In this document: one piece after another, positions 23,201 through 35,100 of the stretch
How positions within the stretch are numbered: position 1 is the stretch's first letter
Layout: each line of letters starts with the position of its first letter
Source of the DNA: Telopea speciosissima
Taxonomy: Eukaryota > Streptophyta > Magnoliopsida > Proteales > Proteaceae
Reading direction: 5' to 3'
DNA length: 64,000 bases
Assembly (NCBI RefSeq): GCF_018873765.1
Contig: NC_057923.1
Coordinates: forward strand, 20,121,913 to 20,185,912
Translations under genes and position numbers: made by a program
The notes under the pieces: model-generated
Database searches by the model: none
What the model saw: the letters and a program-made list of their open reading frames with translations, nothing else
Told to the model about the DNA's origin: nothing

Positions 23201-24440
23201 TAAAAAAAGGACTTAGCAAACCGTACCTGAGAACTTCTTGTTCTTGTGGATCGACCTAGATGACAGATATGTCCATAGCGATATGAATATAATTATTGAA
23301 TCTATGCCTACATATTGATGTGATAAATATATATAGATATCCCTTAGAACCTTGGACTTGTGTGACTAGGAGTTTGGGTTTCATTACTCAAAACCTTAGA
23401 ACGTGACCTTTGAGAATTCAATCCCTTGAGTTCTCTAAGCCCAATGAGTTTAATGATACAACCAGACCCTATCGGACCCTAGGATACCCTTCCCTTATCC
23501 TTGGGACTTAAAGATCCAAGTGAGACAAATTGGATTAAGAAACACCTTCAAAATTTGTGACATGCCATGATCGAATGCAAGGGCGGATGCAAGACCCTGC
23601 CTACAACCGTGTTTACATCCGATGCTGCCCTAAAGGCCGGCAACAAATGTAATTTATGGTACTACAAGTATGACCTTACCTCGACCTTGCTGTGTAACTA
23701 GTTGGAGCCCTGACCTTTGTTGACCAAACGTTAGGGTAATGAATAATGAATTTAATGACCAAGTAGGTTAAATTATTGAGACCTGCTTGAAGAGTTGACT
23801 TGGACCAAAACTATTAGAAGGTTATTGGTTCTCGAAAGAGGACTGATGTGGACTCTTCCCTATGGGATAACTATGTAGTAGGTTTAAAGGTTGTAAAAGC
23901 AGAAACTGAAGGATGTAGCAAAACCTCCTCCAACAACAGATATGAATGGAGTAATAGGTCACTAAATGCGTTCCCTCCGTACTGGGAGTGAACAATAGGA
24001 GATTCCATCAATATTCCAAATTATTCTAGAGTTGGGTTAGGTAATAAGATAACCTGAAGTGAAAGCATTCATCATGTGAACCCTATGTTTGAGAATGGAC
24101 AGGTTAAATCCTGTAACCCAAGAATGACCTAAGTAGTGAAGGCTAGAGTGGTATCACTTGATCTGGAAGATCTAGGCAACCCATGTTCCTTGAGACTTAA
24201 CTTAGTAGTTGGAACCCTATTTTTCTTGGGTTATTGTGAACCACATTTCTTATGGTAATGTGACCCTATAAAGGAAAAGAATTGTGAAACCTGACTTGCT
24301 GTGCCATGTAGGCACTGCCTCATCTTGACCCGACCTTTGACTTAGTGTAAGGTGTGGGTGACTTGAGATGTTGTTATTCAACAGCCCTTATCACTTGAGA
24401 CCCTAGCTGCCTCAAATTTCAGAGACTAAATTTCTTGTAA
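20260..24440. other. Interior of the 11-kb element without recognisable genes
   Basis: I see no supported reading frame here. The 22270-22630 part is rich in variants of ACGAACGGATCC. The 22800-24430 part is rich in short GACCC/CCTTGA words and resembles spacer sequence of large non-autonomous LTR elements. Confidence 0.5.
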
Positions 24441-24451
24441 GGTGGGGGCGA
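24441..24451 (+). promoter_or_regulatory. Polypurine tract of the 11-kb element
   Basis: GGTGGGGGCGA directly precedes the 3' LTR start at 24452. One pyrimidine interrupts the tract, as is common in gypsy elements. Confidence 0.75.
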
Positions 24452-27168
24452 TGTTACACCCTCACCCGGGATTATATTTAATTATTATTTCTTTCCCGTG
24501 ATGTGTAGTTACCGTTGCCATGTATGCTGGTGAGCTGTTCTCACTGGTGGTCAAACCTAGCTACAAAATTATTGACTACAGTACGGATTTACCTGTGGAG
24601 GAAACTATTCGGGGTCATGGGGGACAAACCATGACAATGGAGAAGTAAGTTCTAGCCCTTGACTTATTTATTTATCGTTTCCCTTGATGTCCTCGAAGTG
24701 TGGGTCAAGGTTTGAACCGTCCGGGCTATTTTAGTTGAGTGAGAAATATTTCACTTGTGGGTCCCACTTGCCTTGGGGAGATATGTGAAGAGCTTATACC
24801 CATAACATGTGAACCCATCTTTTAATTAGGCTATTTCCTAATTATAACCAGTGGGCAGGCCCATTTAGCTTAAGTGACCCATTTAACTTCAGGGCCCATT
24901 TAACTCTATTTGACCCAAGGATGGGTTATTCCATTCCCTTACCCTAAATAGAACTAATGGGTCGACCCATTTAACTCTCATGACCCATTTGACTTAAAGG
25001 ACCCAAGTCACTTATTATAAATAGGACAAGGGGGGAGAAGCATTCATTTATCATTACATCTCCTCCAACCAAAAACGTGGGAAGAAGGCAAAGAAGAGAA
25101 AGAAAGAAGAAAGGAGAGGAAAAGAAGGAAAGAAGCAAGAAGGAAGGAGAAAAGGGAGGAAGAAAGGTGGAGAAGCTTTGTTGGAAGCTTGAGACCCACT
25201 TCTTGGAGCCATCAACGTGGAGTTCTTTTATCTTGGGGGTAGGTAAGCCATTAAATTCTACCTCTCTTCTTCTATTTTGGGTTTTGGGGTTTAAAAAATG
25301 GAAGAGATTTGATCTAGGATTTGTCTTGGAACCCAAAGATCGATTGGAACTCTTGACTTTGGTTATTGTGGAGTATTTTACTCCATGGCTAGCCCTAAAG
25401 CTCACAATCCCATTCCATTTGAAAGACCTAGGGTTTCTATCATATTATGCCTTAGATTAGGTTCTTCTTGGATTCACCTCTTGAATCCCTTGGGTTGTAT
25501 GGACCTAATGAGGTCTTAGAACCCTAATAGACCTAAAGGGGAAGCTTCTTTGATGTTCTCCTACCTTTAAACCCCTTGAAACTGGAACCCTTGGTGAGAA
25601 ACCTCGTGATTCTCAGACCTGTAGGTATGAGGTTTTACATGTGGTTTCAATACCTTCGAGAAACCACCCTTGCAACCACCCCCTGAATAAGCCCCTGTTA
25701 AAGTCGATTTTAGATGCGGTTTCATTTCCTGAGACAAACCACTTGTGCAACCGCACTTGGCAGAGACCTTCCTGAGCCCCTGGTTAGCTAGGATTTACAT
25801 GTGGATTCAGGAATTGAGCATGAGACCACCCATAAAACCTCCTTGTCTCTGAAATCTTATAATTAGAAGAATTAAGAGAGACCTTTTGGGGATCAGTCCC
25901 TTTACTTAATTAACCCTGTTCTCACTCTTTATTTAGGTTAAAGTTCCCATCTTGTGACGTGTTACTTAATCGCGGCGACAACTTGTAACATCAGGGCATA
26001 ACATATATAGTGAGTGGGTTTGGTTTGTTTGGGCTTGCTATTATTATTAATTTTGTATGTACCATGCTATTAGTATATTTTATTAAGCATGATTGTGCAT
26101 TTTGCATACTTTATTAAATGATTGATATGATGATGCTGTGGTTGCTTTCCATTCTTTATTGGGTTACGGTGTCGATGAATACCGGTGTCGGATATATAAT
26201 ACCTTTGATTGAATGTCATATTGAACTGTATGCGCCGTACCGTGCTGGTACCCGGGTGCTAAACCAGATGAAAAGTTGATGCGCCCGGATTACCTCTCGG
26301 GATGATAGGACTTGCATGTAGTATATCTACGGCTAGGACTTTGCATCCTTATGTTACGACCCTTACCAACAGGGATTTAGGTGTTGGGTAACCAGAACTC
26401 TGGATTCTGTGGAGGTGGGAGAGGCCAGTCATGGTAGTAATGGTTATCGGGGTTTACCACTGGGATGTTTTTGTGGCATTGTCCGGCGTAGGCCCCCTGG
26501 TAACAATTGAGGTTCATTGTGGCGATAAGTTAAGTGACCCACGGTGTTTTCTGAGTTGTCACAGTAGCATATACCTCTGACTTAGTTGTGTGATAGGTGA
26601 AAAAATAGAATTAACATGTGCATGCTTCATTGGACTATGTGAATTGTGTGTTTGTGCATCCCCATCCTTTCACTGGCTCAGTGGAGCTAACCCCCTCGTG
26701 TACACATTTTTTAGATCATGGTGCAGATACGGAGGAGCCGGAAGCTGTGTTTGAGGAACATGGTGATGGGTGTCCTTGTGACGATTGCGCCTACGGCGTG
26801 AGGATACTTGGGACTTGTTCCCCTTTTGTTATTTTAGGGCTTAAAACCCATGTATAAACATTTACTGTTATACCTTTGTTGATAGTTATTAGATGGTCAT
26901 GGGAAAGGTATTAATTACAGTATTTATCATTTAGCCTTTGAACATCTTGTAACTATTTGATTTTATACGCTTTTGCAAAACTACTGATCTTTGGAATGTA
27001 ATATTCCCTTGTCGCACTCTAATATTATATTATATTGCTTTAATATTGGTTATGACTGTGCGTTGAGACACTGTGTCAATGATCCTAGCAGCTTAATGGG
27101 ATGACACGTGTCGTCCTAGTCACCCCTTATAATGTATAATATTCCTTGTCTGGGATGGGGGTGTAACA
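24452..27168 (+). repeat. 3' LTR of the 11-kb element
   Basis: This 2717-bp LTR is collinear with 16186-18915, with scattered differences and a deletion near 26185. It ends GGGTGTAACA at 27168 and is followed by CCCCC. Confidence 0.9.
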
Positions 27169-27232
27169 CCCCCTCTATTAGAGGAACTTAGGGAAATGAG
27201 GCAGGCAGGAAATGGAGCAGATAAGAATTCCT
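27169..27232. mobile_element. Right half of the MITE split by the 11-kb element
   Basis: After the target duplication CCCCC (27169-27173), the sequence GAGGAACTTAGGG...GGAGCAGATAA aligns with the right end of the MITE at 54225-54405 (GAGGCACTAGGG...GGAGATAA). Confidence 0.7.
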
Positions 27233-27250
27233 TAACAAAGTCAAGAAAAA

Positions 27251-27253
<3 letters not shown>

Positions 27254-27320
<67 letters not shown>
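27254..27320. repeat. CT dinucleotide microsatellite
   Basis: About 67 bp of uninterrupted CT repeats. Confidence 0.98.
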
Positions 27321-27323
<3 letters not shown>

Positions 27324-27329
27324 TAACAC

Positions 27330-28002
27330 TAGGGTGTCAACCGGTCGGTTCTGCTCGATTTCAGCCGGATTAAATCGGTTATGATTTGGGAATGTGTGAG
27401 GCCAAAACCAAATTGTTAAAGAATTTCTGGTTTCGATCCAATATGGTTTCGATTTTTCAATTTCAGGTTAATACTTAATACCAATTTAAATCGGTTTGTA
27501 TTCGGGGTTGAACCACAATGAATACTTACATTCTTAACCTATAGTGAGGAAAGATTCGGTAAAAACATTTTAAATCATCTTCCAATGTCAAACAAGTAAA
27601 CCACCTGAAATAAGAAAATTGTTTTGATGTGTTCATGTCGTAATTAGAACAAATAGAAATTAAATTATAAGGAGAAAATAACTAATATTGAAATCAATGA
27701 CTAACTAATCACTAAGAAGACACTAATACTGAAATCACAAAACTGTCAAATCATTCATTTAATTGTCCAACTAAACAATGAAATCAATGGAAGCATTGTT
27801 ATAAATCAATTTCCCTATTCATAATCTCATACTCAATGACTTTTTTAATGGTTTCATTCATTCTGGTTTTCGATCTAGATATTGATGGTTAAGCATAGTC
27901 CAATTTTCAGCCGGTCCCATCATATCCTAGTCCAATAAGAATCAGTTTGGTCCAGGGTTTTCGATTGATTGTACCTGTTCAAACTAGGTTTTAACACCCC
28001 TA
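27330..28002. mobile_element. hAT-like MITE, about 673 bp
   Basis: The left end TAGGGTGTCAA and right end TTAACACCCCTA form imperfect terminal inverted repeats of the plant 'GGGGTGTCAA' hAT type. The interior is built from CCGGTCGGTT/AAATCGGTT-like words. No 8-bp target duplication was found. Its size is close to that of the element at 51562-52229. Confidence 0.55.
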
Positions 28003-28156
28003 AATTGGGGGTGTGTATTATGGTAATTGCAAAGAATTACATGGTCCCACAAATTTAAATATCAGTATCCACTAAGGTCCATCGATATTGGTATCAACTA
28101 AGACCAATATTATATCGATGATACGGTTCGTGATAAAGATAAAATCGTTAAAAATT

Positions 28157-29770
28157 GTTGATCCCAGGTTGACACTGAGAGGGGGGTGAATCAGTGTTCT
28201 TAAAAAATAATCCATAAATTCCAACCCTGTGTTGACGTTAATGCAGAAGATTTCAAGCAAACCTGATTGGCTGAGGCAATCCCGTAATTACCAATTCCAT
28301 AATACACATGCGCGTCCACCTCGCAACCACTGTGTGGCCAGGTCTACCAAACAGTGCACCCCACTCTGCAGATCAAACACATTCCAATATATGCAATGGA
28401 AAGTAAAGTAAACAAGACACCAAATTTACGTGGTTCAGCCAAACTGCCTACGTCCATGGAGTAATACCCTATCAGGGTTTCGTATATTGCTCAATATGCT
28501 ACTCAAATTTCGACTACAACAATAGCCCAGGAACTACAATCCCTGCTTTGGTTTGTGTAACAACACAAACGAGGACGACTATCCCAATCTCTGTACAAGC
28601 CCCCAGTTGACAAAGTTACAATAATTAATTGCAAATAACATAACCAAATCCCCCAATACAATGGCCAATATTGACTTACAACCAAACTAGGTTTTTTTCA
28701 ACTAAACATGCAACCTAAAAACTCACAATGGGGATTTACAATCGAGGATTACCTCTTGTAGAGTAATCCAACAATCATGAAGCCTCTGACGCATAGAAAT
28801 CGTGTCTATGTATGTTCCACTACTTAAACCATCTTCAATACGGAGTCATCGAGCATTAAAAAAGAAAATTCGTCCCATTTGGGCATCGAATGGCCAAGAT
28901 ACGACCTTCCAAAGTTGAATGCTCCAAAAATTGGTAACCAATGGCAAATCCATAAATAAAGAGATTCTTCGTGACAAACCATGCACAAAAGAAAAAATGC
29001 ATCAGAGATTTTCACACTCTCTTCCTTCATAAGAAATGGGATTGATGTCATGCCAACATCACACTTCACTACACCTTAGTTATTTTCTCCTTTTTTTCTT
29101 ATTCTTTCTTTTTCTTTTAATGAACCAAATCTGATGCAAGATACCGATCCGACGCTCAAGGAGATTCTGGAGTTTTAACAAAACAATGGAGAACATCTAT
29201 CTACAGTATAGCACTTAAACCTAAGCCAAAAAATTTGGCTAAGTATATATACTTTTGCCTATTCCAGATTTACTCCATCTTTGCGTATCGACACAAAAAT
29301 ATCTGTAACTTTCTCGTCCAACACTCAAATGATACGAGACTAGTTGCGTTGGAACCATGACTCAATGAACTTCATTTCTCATGAAGACCACTTCACCCAG
29401 AATTTCCATTAAGCCTTTAAAAAATGACCATAAAGTCACTATCATTGCATTAACCTATGAAATCACAACTTTAACAGTATGAAACCTTCACCTGCTGCTT
29501 CACCCCTTTGCCAAACACTATTTAAGGACTTAACATGCTGTTAAATGGTGTTCTTCAAGTGCGGGTACCCTTGTAACCCTGCCAAATGACCAAACTACCC
29601 TTGACACTGTGTAGAAGCTCGTTTGACCATTCCAGCGCTACCAAACCACCAATAGCTACTGCCACAACACCACTATGACCAACTATGTTGCCAATAATGA
29701 CAACAATATTCCACACACTCCAATGGACTAACAAAAATAAATAAATAACCATCCAATCGAGCAAGAATTA
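28157..29770. repeat. Unclassified dispersed repeat, LTR-like sequence
   Basis: It begins with GACACTGAGAGGGGGGTGAATC and carries TTTACGTGGTTCAGCC at about 28422, phrases often seen in plant LTR sequences. No second LTR, primer site or protein was found, so this may be a solo LTR or fragment. The boundaries are approximate. Confidence 0.35.
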
Positions 29771-30412
29771 AAACCCCATAATTGAACCCGTTCTTCATCC
29801 ATTTCAATTTTGAAATTAAATTGGAATTGGCTAGGAATCAGGAACCTAGAAAATTGAACTAGAGTGAAGTACATTTTTTTCACATATTCTTTTATATTTG
29901 AGAGCTTTTTTATTCAAAAGTCTTGTAGAGCTTGCTTCAAGTAATAAATTTCACTGATTTTCTGTCATTTTATTAAATAAAAAAAAAACTGAAAAAATAA
30001 AGATCCAAGTGTATTCATGGTCTTGATGGGAAATTAATCCAATGGGTGTCGGGCAATGCCTAAATCTTTGGAGGATCGGATCAAACTCCTCTCATATGCG
30101 AATTTTACCATACAAAATTCAATGGGGAAGATAAGGGTTATCTTTGAACCGCTATCGTAGTTCCTCCACGTGATCTTAGCTCTTTCACACTTGAACAATT
30201 CAAGAAACTTGCACGCCACACTTGCATTTGTAGGGATCACATAAACACAGACACACACAAAAGAGAGAGAGAGAGAGAGAAGAAAAATGGGCATTTTTAA
30301 TTGTTCATCAAAGACAATTTAGTTTCACTGGTTTTGGCCCTGGTTGGACATGTGACAAGGTCAAAGCAGAAGTCAAGAGCCTTGCTCAAGGGATTGCAGC
30401 AATAGTAAAAAA

Positions 30413-30624
30413 GGGAATTATTATCCTCTCCATTTCCCTTTAGCTCGGCAGTGCGACAGTGCTAGTGTGGATGTCCGACACGTGGCAGCTCATACATTCA
30501 ACAGTCTGAGCTCAACATAGTCAATGAGCTTGAACCGTTGGATGTCCGAGCTGCCACATATTGGAAATCCATACTTGCACTGCCGCACTGCCGAGCTATG
30601 GGGATTTGGAGAGAATAATTGGGC
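30413..30624. mobile_element. Fold-back MITE, about 210 bp
   Basis: Arms of about 75 bp are inverted copies: the left arm contains AGCTCGGCAGTGCGACAGTG and the right arm is its imperfect complement. The outer ends (GGGAATTATTATCC and its counterpart) resemble those of the MITEs at 54225 and 27232. No target duplication was recognised. Confidence 0.7.
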
Positions 30625-30799
30625 GTGCAGTGGTGGAGGCTTGGTCTGATTCACCTATCCTGGTGTCTCTTATCCCAAAGACTAGACGGCTGATGTGGCC
30701 ATGGGTCAATTAGCTGGCTACTTGAAATTTCAAAGGGTTGTAATAACTTTGAACAATTTAGTCTTGAGTTATGTGATAAAAGTCTGGTTATGTTAGGCA

Positions 30800-30911
30800 G
30801 TGTTTGGTATGTATTCTTGGAATGCAATCCATTCCAAGTCGATTTCACATTCGGCGAGTTGGTTTTTATCACCCAATAATGTGAAATCAACCTAGAATGT
30901 GTACCAAACAC
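30800..30911. mobile_element. Small MITE, GTGTTTGGTATG family (copy 1)
   Basis: The 112-bp element has ends GTGTTTGGTATG and GTACCAAACAC. The interior CGATTTCACATTC...AATGTGAAATC is also inverted. A second copy lies at 54498-54627. Confidence 0.75.
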
Positions 30912-31737
30912 AGCCTTAGTTTCAATCTTAGCAGAACAAACTAAGATGAAGAGGTGGAAACTTTGTAGTAGTAGGAGAGAATGTAGAATACTTTGTATTG
31001 TCTTTGAGAGAGAGGATAAGGGGGTGCATCGTAGACCCTCATCCCCATCCAATGGTTGTATGCATGACCCTACACCATGCACAGTCATATTCCCCTCTCA
31101 CAATAGGGGGTCGAAATGACATTTAATTCCGTATTTGATGCTTCATAACCCCATCCTCTCATGGGGCCGTGCATGAAAACCTCCCTTTAACATTAAAAAA
31201 AATTTCAAAAAAAAACTAACATTAAAAAATAAGAAAAAAAAATTATAATAAAACAAAGAGTCTCACCAAAAAAAAAAAAGTTTTCTTGTACAGATTAGGC
31301 CCACCAAGGATTTTATGGACTACAAACCTAATTGTGTCATGTGAAACGGTGATGTGGGCTGGCAACTCCACCCATTGGTATATCTAAAAGATGATCAGAA
31401 TTGTCCATGTGTCAAATTTCAGCAACCATACGAAAGGATGATATGCCGATTCCAATCATTGAATATATGTAAGGAATTAATAGTATTTGCCACATATAAA
31501 AATTTCATACATACCAAATCATGCACCCACCCCAGATCTTCTACGGCTCAGACTGCCCTTCCTGCCGTGCTGCTCAGACACAAGGCGGCGCGCAATGACC
31601 ACTCTTTGAATTTCTTTGACATAAAACCTTATGCATTCTTATTCCAACATTCAACTCCAACTTGGTTTTTTGGTGCCGATGTTTCTGCCACTACTCGTTG
31701 GAACTACAATGTAATTGGAACATAGGAATAGGAAACT

Positions 31738-32156
31738 TCACATTCTTTGCCTGCTAGAATTAGTTTGGGTTAAATATGGTATCTCCTGGTACTTAGTAGC
31801 CTCATCCTCTTCATCAGATGATAGTATGGATGACCCCATCCATGCCTTAAACCCATCATTCACTTGCCTCTCCATCTCGGGTGTCACATCCAAGGGAGCT
31901 GCCTCCAACATCTCCAGCCCAAGATTTCTACCAGAAAAATTGCCTTCATCAAGAATTACAGTAGACTTTCTTCTTAGGAAAAAAGCAGTACCCCCATACA
32001 GAACAACCAGTCCCCATGATGCAGTCTCATAGCACCAAAACAGGGGTAAGGAACAACTGCTCCCAAATGTGAGAAGGCTTGATCCCAAAAACAGTGCAAG
32101 AAGACCAAATACAATGGCAAATATAACATTGAGAACAGACAAGCAGCGAACACCAC
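31738..32156 (-). CDS. Membrane protein exon 3
   Basis: It follows acceptor CTTGCAG and encodes [10 protein letters not shown], helices 3 and 4 and the acidic tail, ending at stop 31738-31740. Confidence 0.88.
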
Positions 32157-35100
32157 CTGCAAGACATACTTAGAACTTAAAGGCTAGTGGATGAATATTA
32201 AGAGATTTAAGACTAAGCTACCATTGGTTGAAGTGTAGGGTACACAAGAACTGGAGTAGGGTTAGCTGTTTCCTACTATAAAAAGAAAAGAAAAAAAAAT
32301 TGTATTACTCAATGACTCACAAATTAATCTAGATATAAACCGTCAACATTCAAGTAAATAACATAAAAAGTAATGGGTTGGCATTCTTTATGGGGGAGCG
32401 TGCGCAGGGGCCAATGAGAGGACACACATTGGCATAATGGGGGCGGGGCTATCGTTTCGTCCCCCTCTATGTCTGGGCGTGGGCGGTACATTCCCCACTT
32501 AGAACTTTTCTCCAAAATTGATTTATATATATGTACGATTGGGTTACATCAGGGAACAACCTTAAGCCCGTGTCAATTTGCGTTTATTATGGATGACCTA
32601 ACCAAAAGCATTCAAGTCGAGGTCCCGTGGTGTGTGCTCTTCGCCGATGATATTGGCTTGGTGGATGAGATTGAAGTAGGGTTAAATGCTAAGTTGGAGA
32701 TTTGGAGATCAACCTTGGAAACAAGAGGCTTTAAGATTAGTAGAACGAAGACAGAGTATATGATGCGTAATTTTAGCCATACTATGATGGACACTGACTT
32801 GGTGTGAATTAGGGAAAGAGAGATATTGCTAAGTGACTATTTTAGATATTTGGGGTCAATAATATATAAGGAAGGAAGGTGGCATAGAGGAGGATGTTTC
32901 ACAAAGAATTAAGTGGGATGAATGAAGTGGAGAGGTGCGTCCGGAGTGTTGTGTGATAGATGTATTCCTTTAAAGCTTAAAGAAAAATTCTATAGGACTG
33001 TTGTACAATCGGCTATGATGTATGGGGCAGAATGTTAGACGGTTATGAAGTGTTTATGTAGCCGAGATGAGGATGTTAAGATAAATGTGTAAAAAACTAG
33101 GATGGATAAAGTAAGAAATGAGTGTATTAGAGCTGACTTGGGAGTTGCCCTGATCAATGACAAGCTTCGAGAGAGTCGTTTGAGGTGGTACGGTCATGTT
33201 CAACGGAGGCCTAGGGACACCCCAGTAAGGAGGATTTATATGATTCCGATTGAAGGAGTCAAAAGAGCTAGGGGTAGGCCTAAAATGACCATCGAAGAAG
33301 TTGTGAGAAAAGACATGCACAGTCTAGGGCTTGTACCAAGTATGACCACAAATAGAGCCTTTTGGAGGGCAAGGATCCATGTAGCAGACTCCATTTAGCT
33401 GAGATTTTCCTGACTGGCTGGGCTATGCCTCATTCCTCTTACCACCATTTTCATTTTTCATTTTATTTTCTATCTTTCATTTGTCATTTTCCAGTTGTCA
33501 TTGCTCGTCTCTTTTCCCATCCCTCTTTTCCCCATCTCTTCATTCCCTTCTTTGTTTAGACCTTAGTTTCCCCTACTTTGTTTTGTTTGGATCTGTGAAG
33601 CCGACCCCATTAAGTTGGGATAAGGCTGAGTTTATTGGTTGGTTAAATGGTATCTAAGCAAAATATGGAGATTTGAACAAATACTACCAAAAAAAAGTAT
33701 ATTTGGGATCTTAAAAAAGGAGATTTTAAATATCCCCAACATGAGTAGAAGTTCTAACCCTTCTTTAGCCACTCAACATGGTTTTCCATTTCCAGAAAGG
33801 AGGCAGATATTATGGGACCAAACAATGCCTGGAGTTGGCTCCTGTCCTGCAGTGGCGGGAGCTGGAGCGTCCAGCCCAGCAAAACCACCTGAAAATAGGG
33901 GGTGGGGTGGTCATTTCACATGTGGGGCCCAGGTGGGACCCACCTGTGAAATGACCGCCCCACCCCTATTTTTGTTGTGGTTTTGCTGGGCTGGATGCTC
34001 CAGCTCCCGCCACTGCAGGACAAGAGCCTTTTCGACAATGCCTAGCTAGTAATAGACCCTTTTTTTGTCATTAGTACTGAATTTGAACTCATCCATAGCT
34101 TCCTACCCCACATAATAATTAGAGTTCTTTTCTATTTGTTTTTTTTTTTTTTTTGGGGGTGGGGGGGCAAAATAAAATATATGAAGTTACATCATCTAAG
34201 AGGAAATTATGGTTTTCAACGCTATAGGAAGGTTACGGAAGAAATGGTTCGAATGAAGTTCGATTTTGATTAAAGCTCTGTCTAAAGGAGCAAAATCTTG
34301 GTTCAGTGACCACTTTGGCCCCATTCCCCGTGTTCATTCTTTAGCCTAGGAAAAAAACCTGCTTATTGTTAAGAGGGGTTGATAATTGTGCAAACTATCT
34401 TGCAAGACAAGCAAATTAGAGTAAACACTTGGGTCATATCTCTTGTAATTAAATTAATGAAAGCATAACATAGCTAAGAGCAAACGCTCATCACATAGGA
34501 AAAACCGATATGTATAGGACAGGAGAGAAAATGGAAGTTTCTTTTACCAATATAATATCCAAATATCTTTCTTCAAATTAATAAAACAAGGGAAAGAAAA
34601 GCAACAAATCCCTCGGAAAAATCAGCTTTGAATGCTTATTTGGGGAAATAGATGATAGAAATAATATACCGCATTATAGTTGATCCTAATGGAATGAAAG
34701 ATATAATTGCAGGGGACTAGATTCATAGTAAATAGAAGTTTAACTGAATAGTTAGTTGCAGGTTCAAAACTTGGGAACAGCCTCTCGAGTAAAGCAGGGG
34801 CCAGGAGGTAAAGCTACGTACATTTACCCCTCCCAGACACTGCAATAGCGGGAGCCTCGTGTACTGGTACACTCTATTATATCTTGATGAATTAATTAGA
34901 TTTATTTGCGATAATCTTTTTTTTTTTTTGGTATTGCAATAATATGTTTTAATAAGTCCAAGGAGGAATATAAAGACTCGAAGATAAAATAATCATACCC
35001 CTTTTTGAAGCACAGTAGTTATTCTCCACTACCATTAAACAATCATGTCTGGCTGGAGCAGAATAAGCAACAATGATTCCTGTGCATAAATAAATCATGA

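Larger units (their letters stand above)
16186..27168 (+). mobile_element. 11-kb non-autonomous LTR element (LARD-like)
   Basis: LTRs at 16186-18915 (2730 bp) and 24452-27168 (2717 bp) begin TGTTACACCC and end in GGGTGTAACA (the 5' LTR end has lost two bases). An initiator-tRNA primer site follows the 5' LTR and a G-rich purine tract precedes the 3' LTR. The 5.5-kb interior has no gag, protease, RT or integrase on the plus strand. The only recognisable gene remnant is on the minus strand at 19632-20259. This fits a large retrotransposon derivative moved in trans by a gypsy relative, which I infer from LTR type and the antisense gene. Confidence 0.85.

Noticed and set aside
27120..27329. Frame of alternating Arg-Glu residues over the CT microsatellite
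   Set aside because: Pure translation of a dinucleotide repeat; no gene.
32385..32480. Possible fold-back element around CCAATGAGAGGACACACATTGG
   Set aside because: Only a short inverted word is seen, with no longer arms or target duplication.
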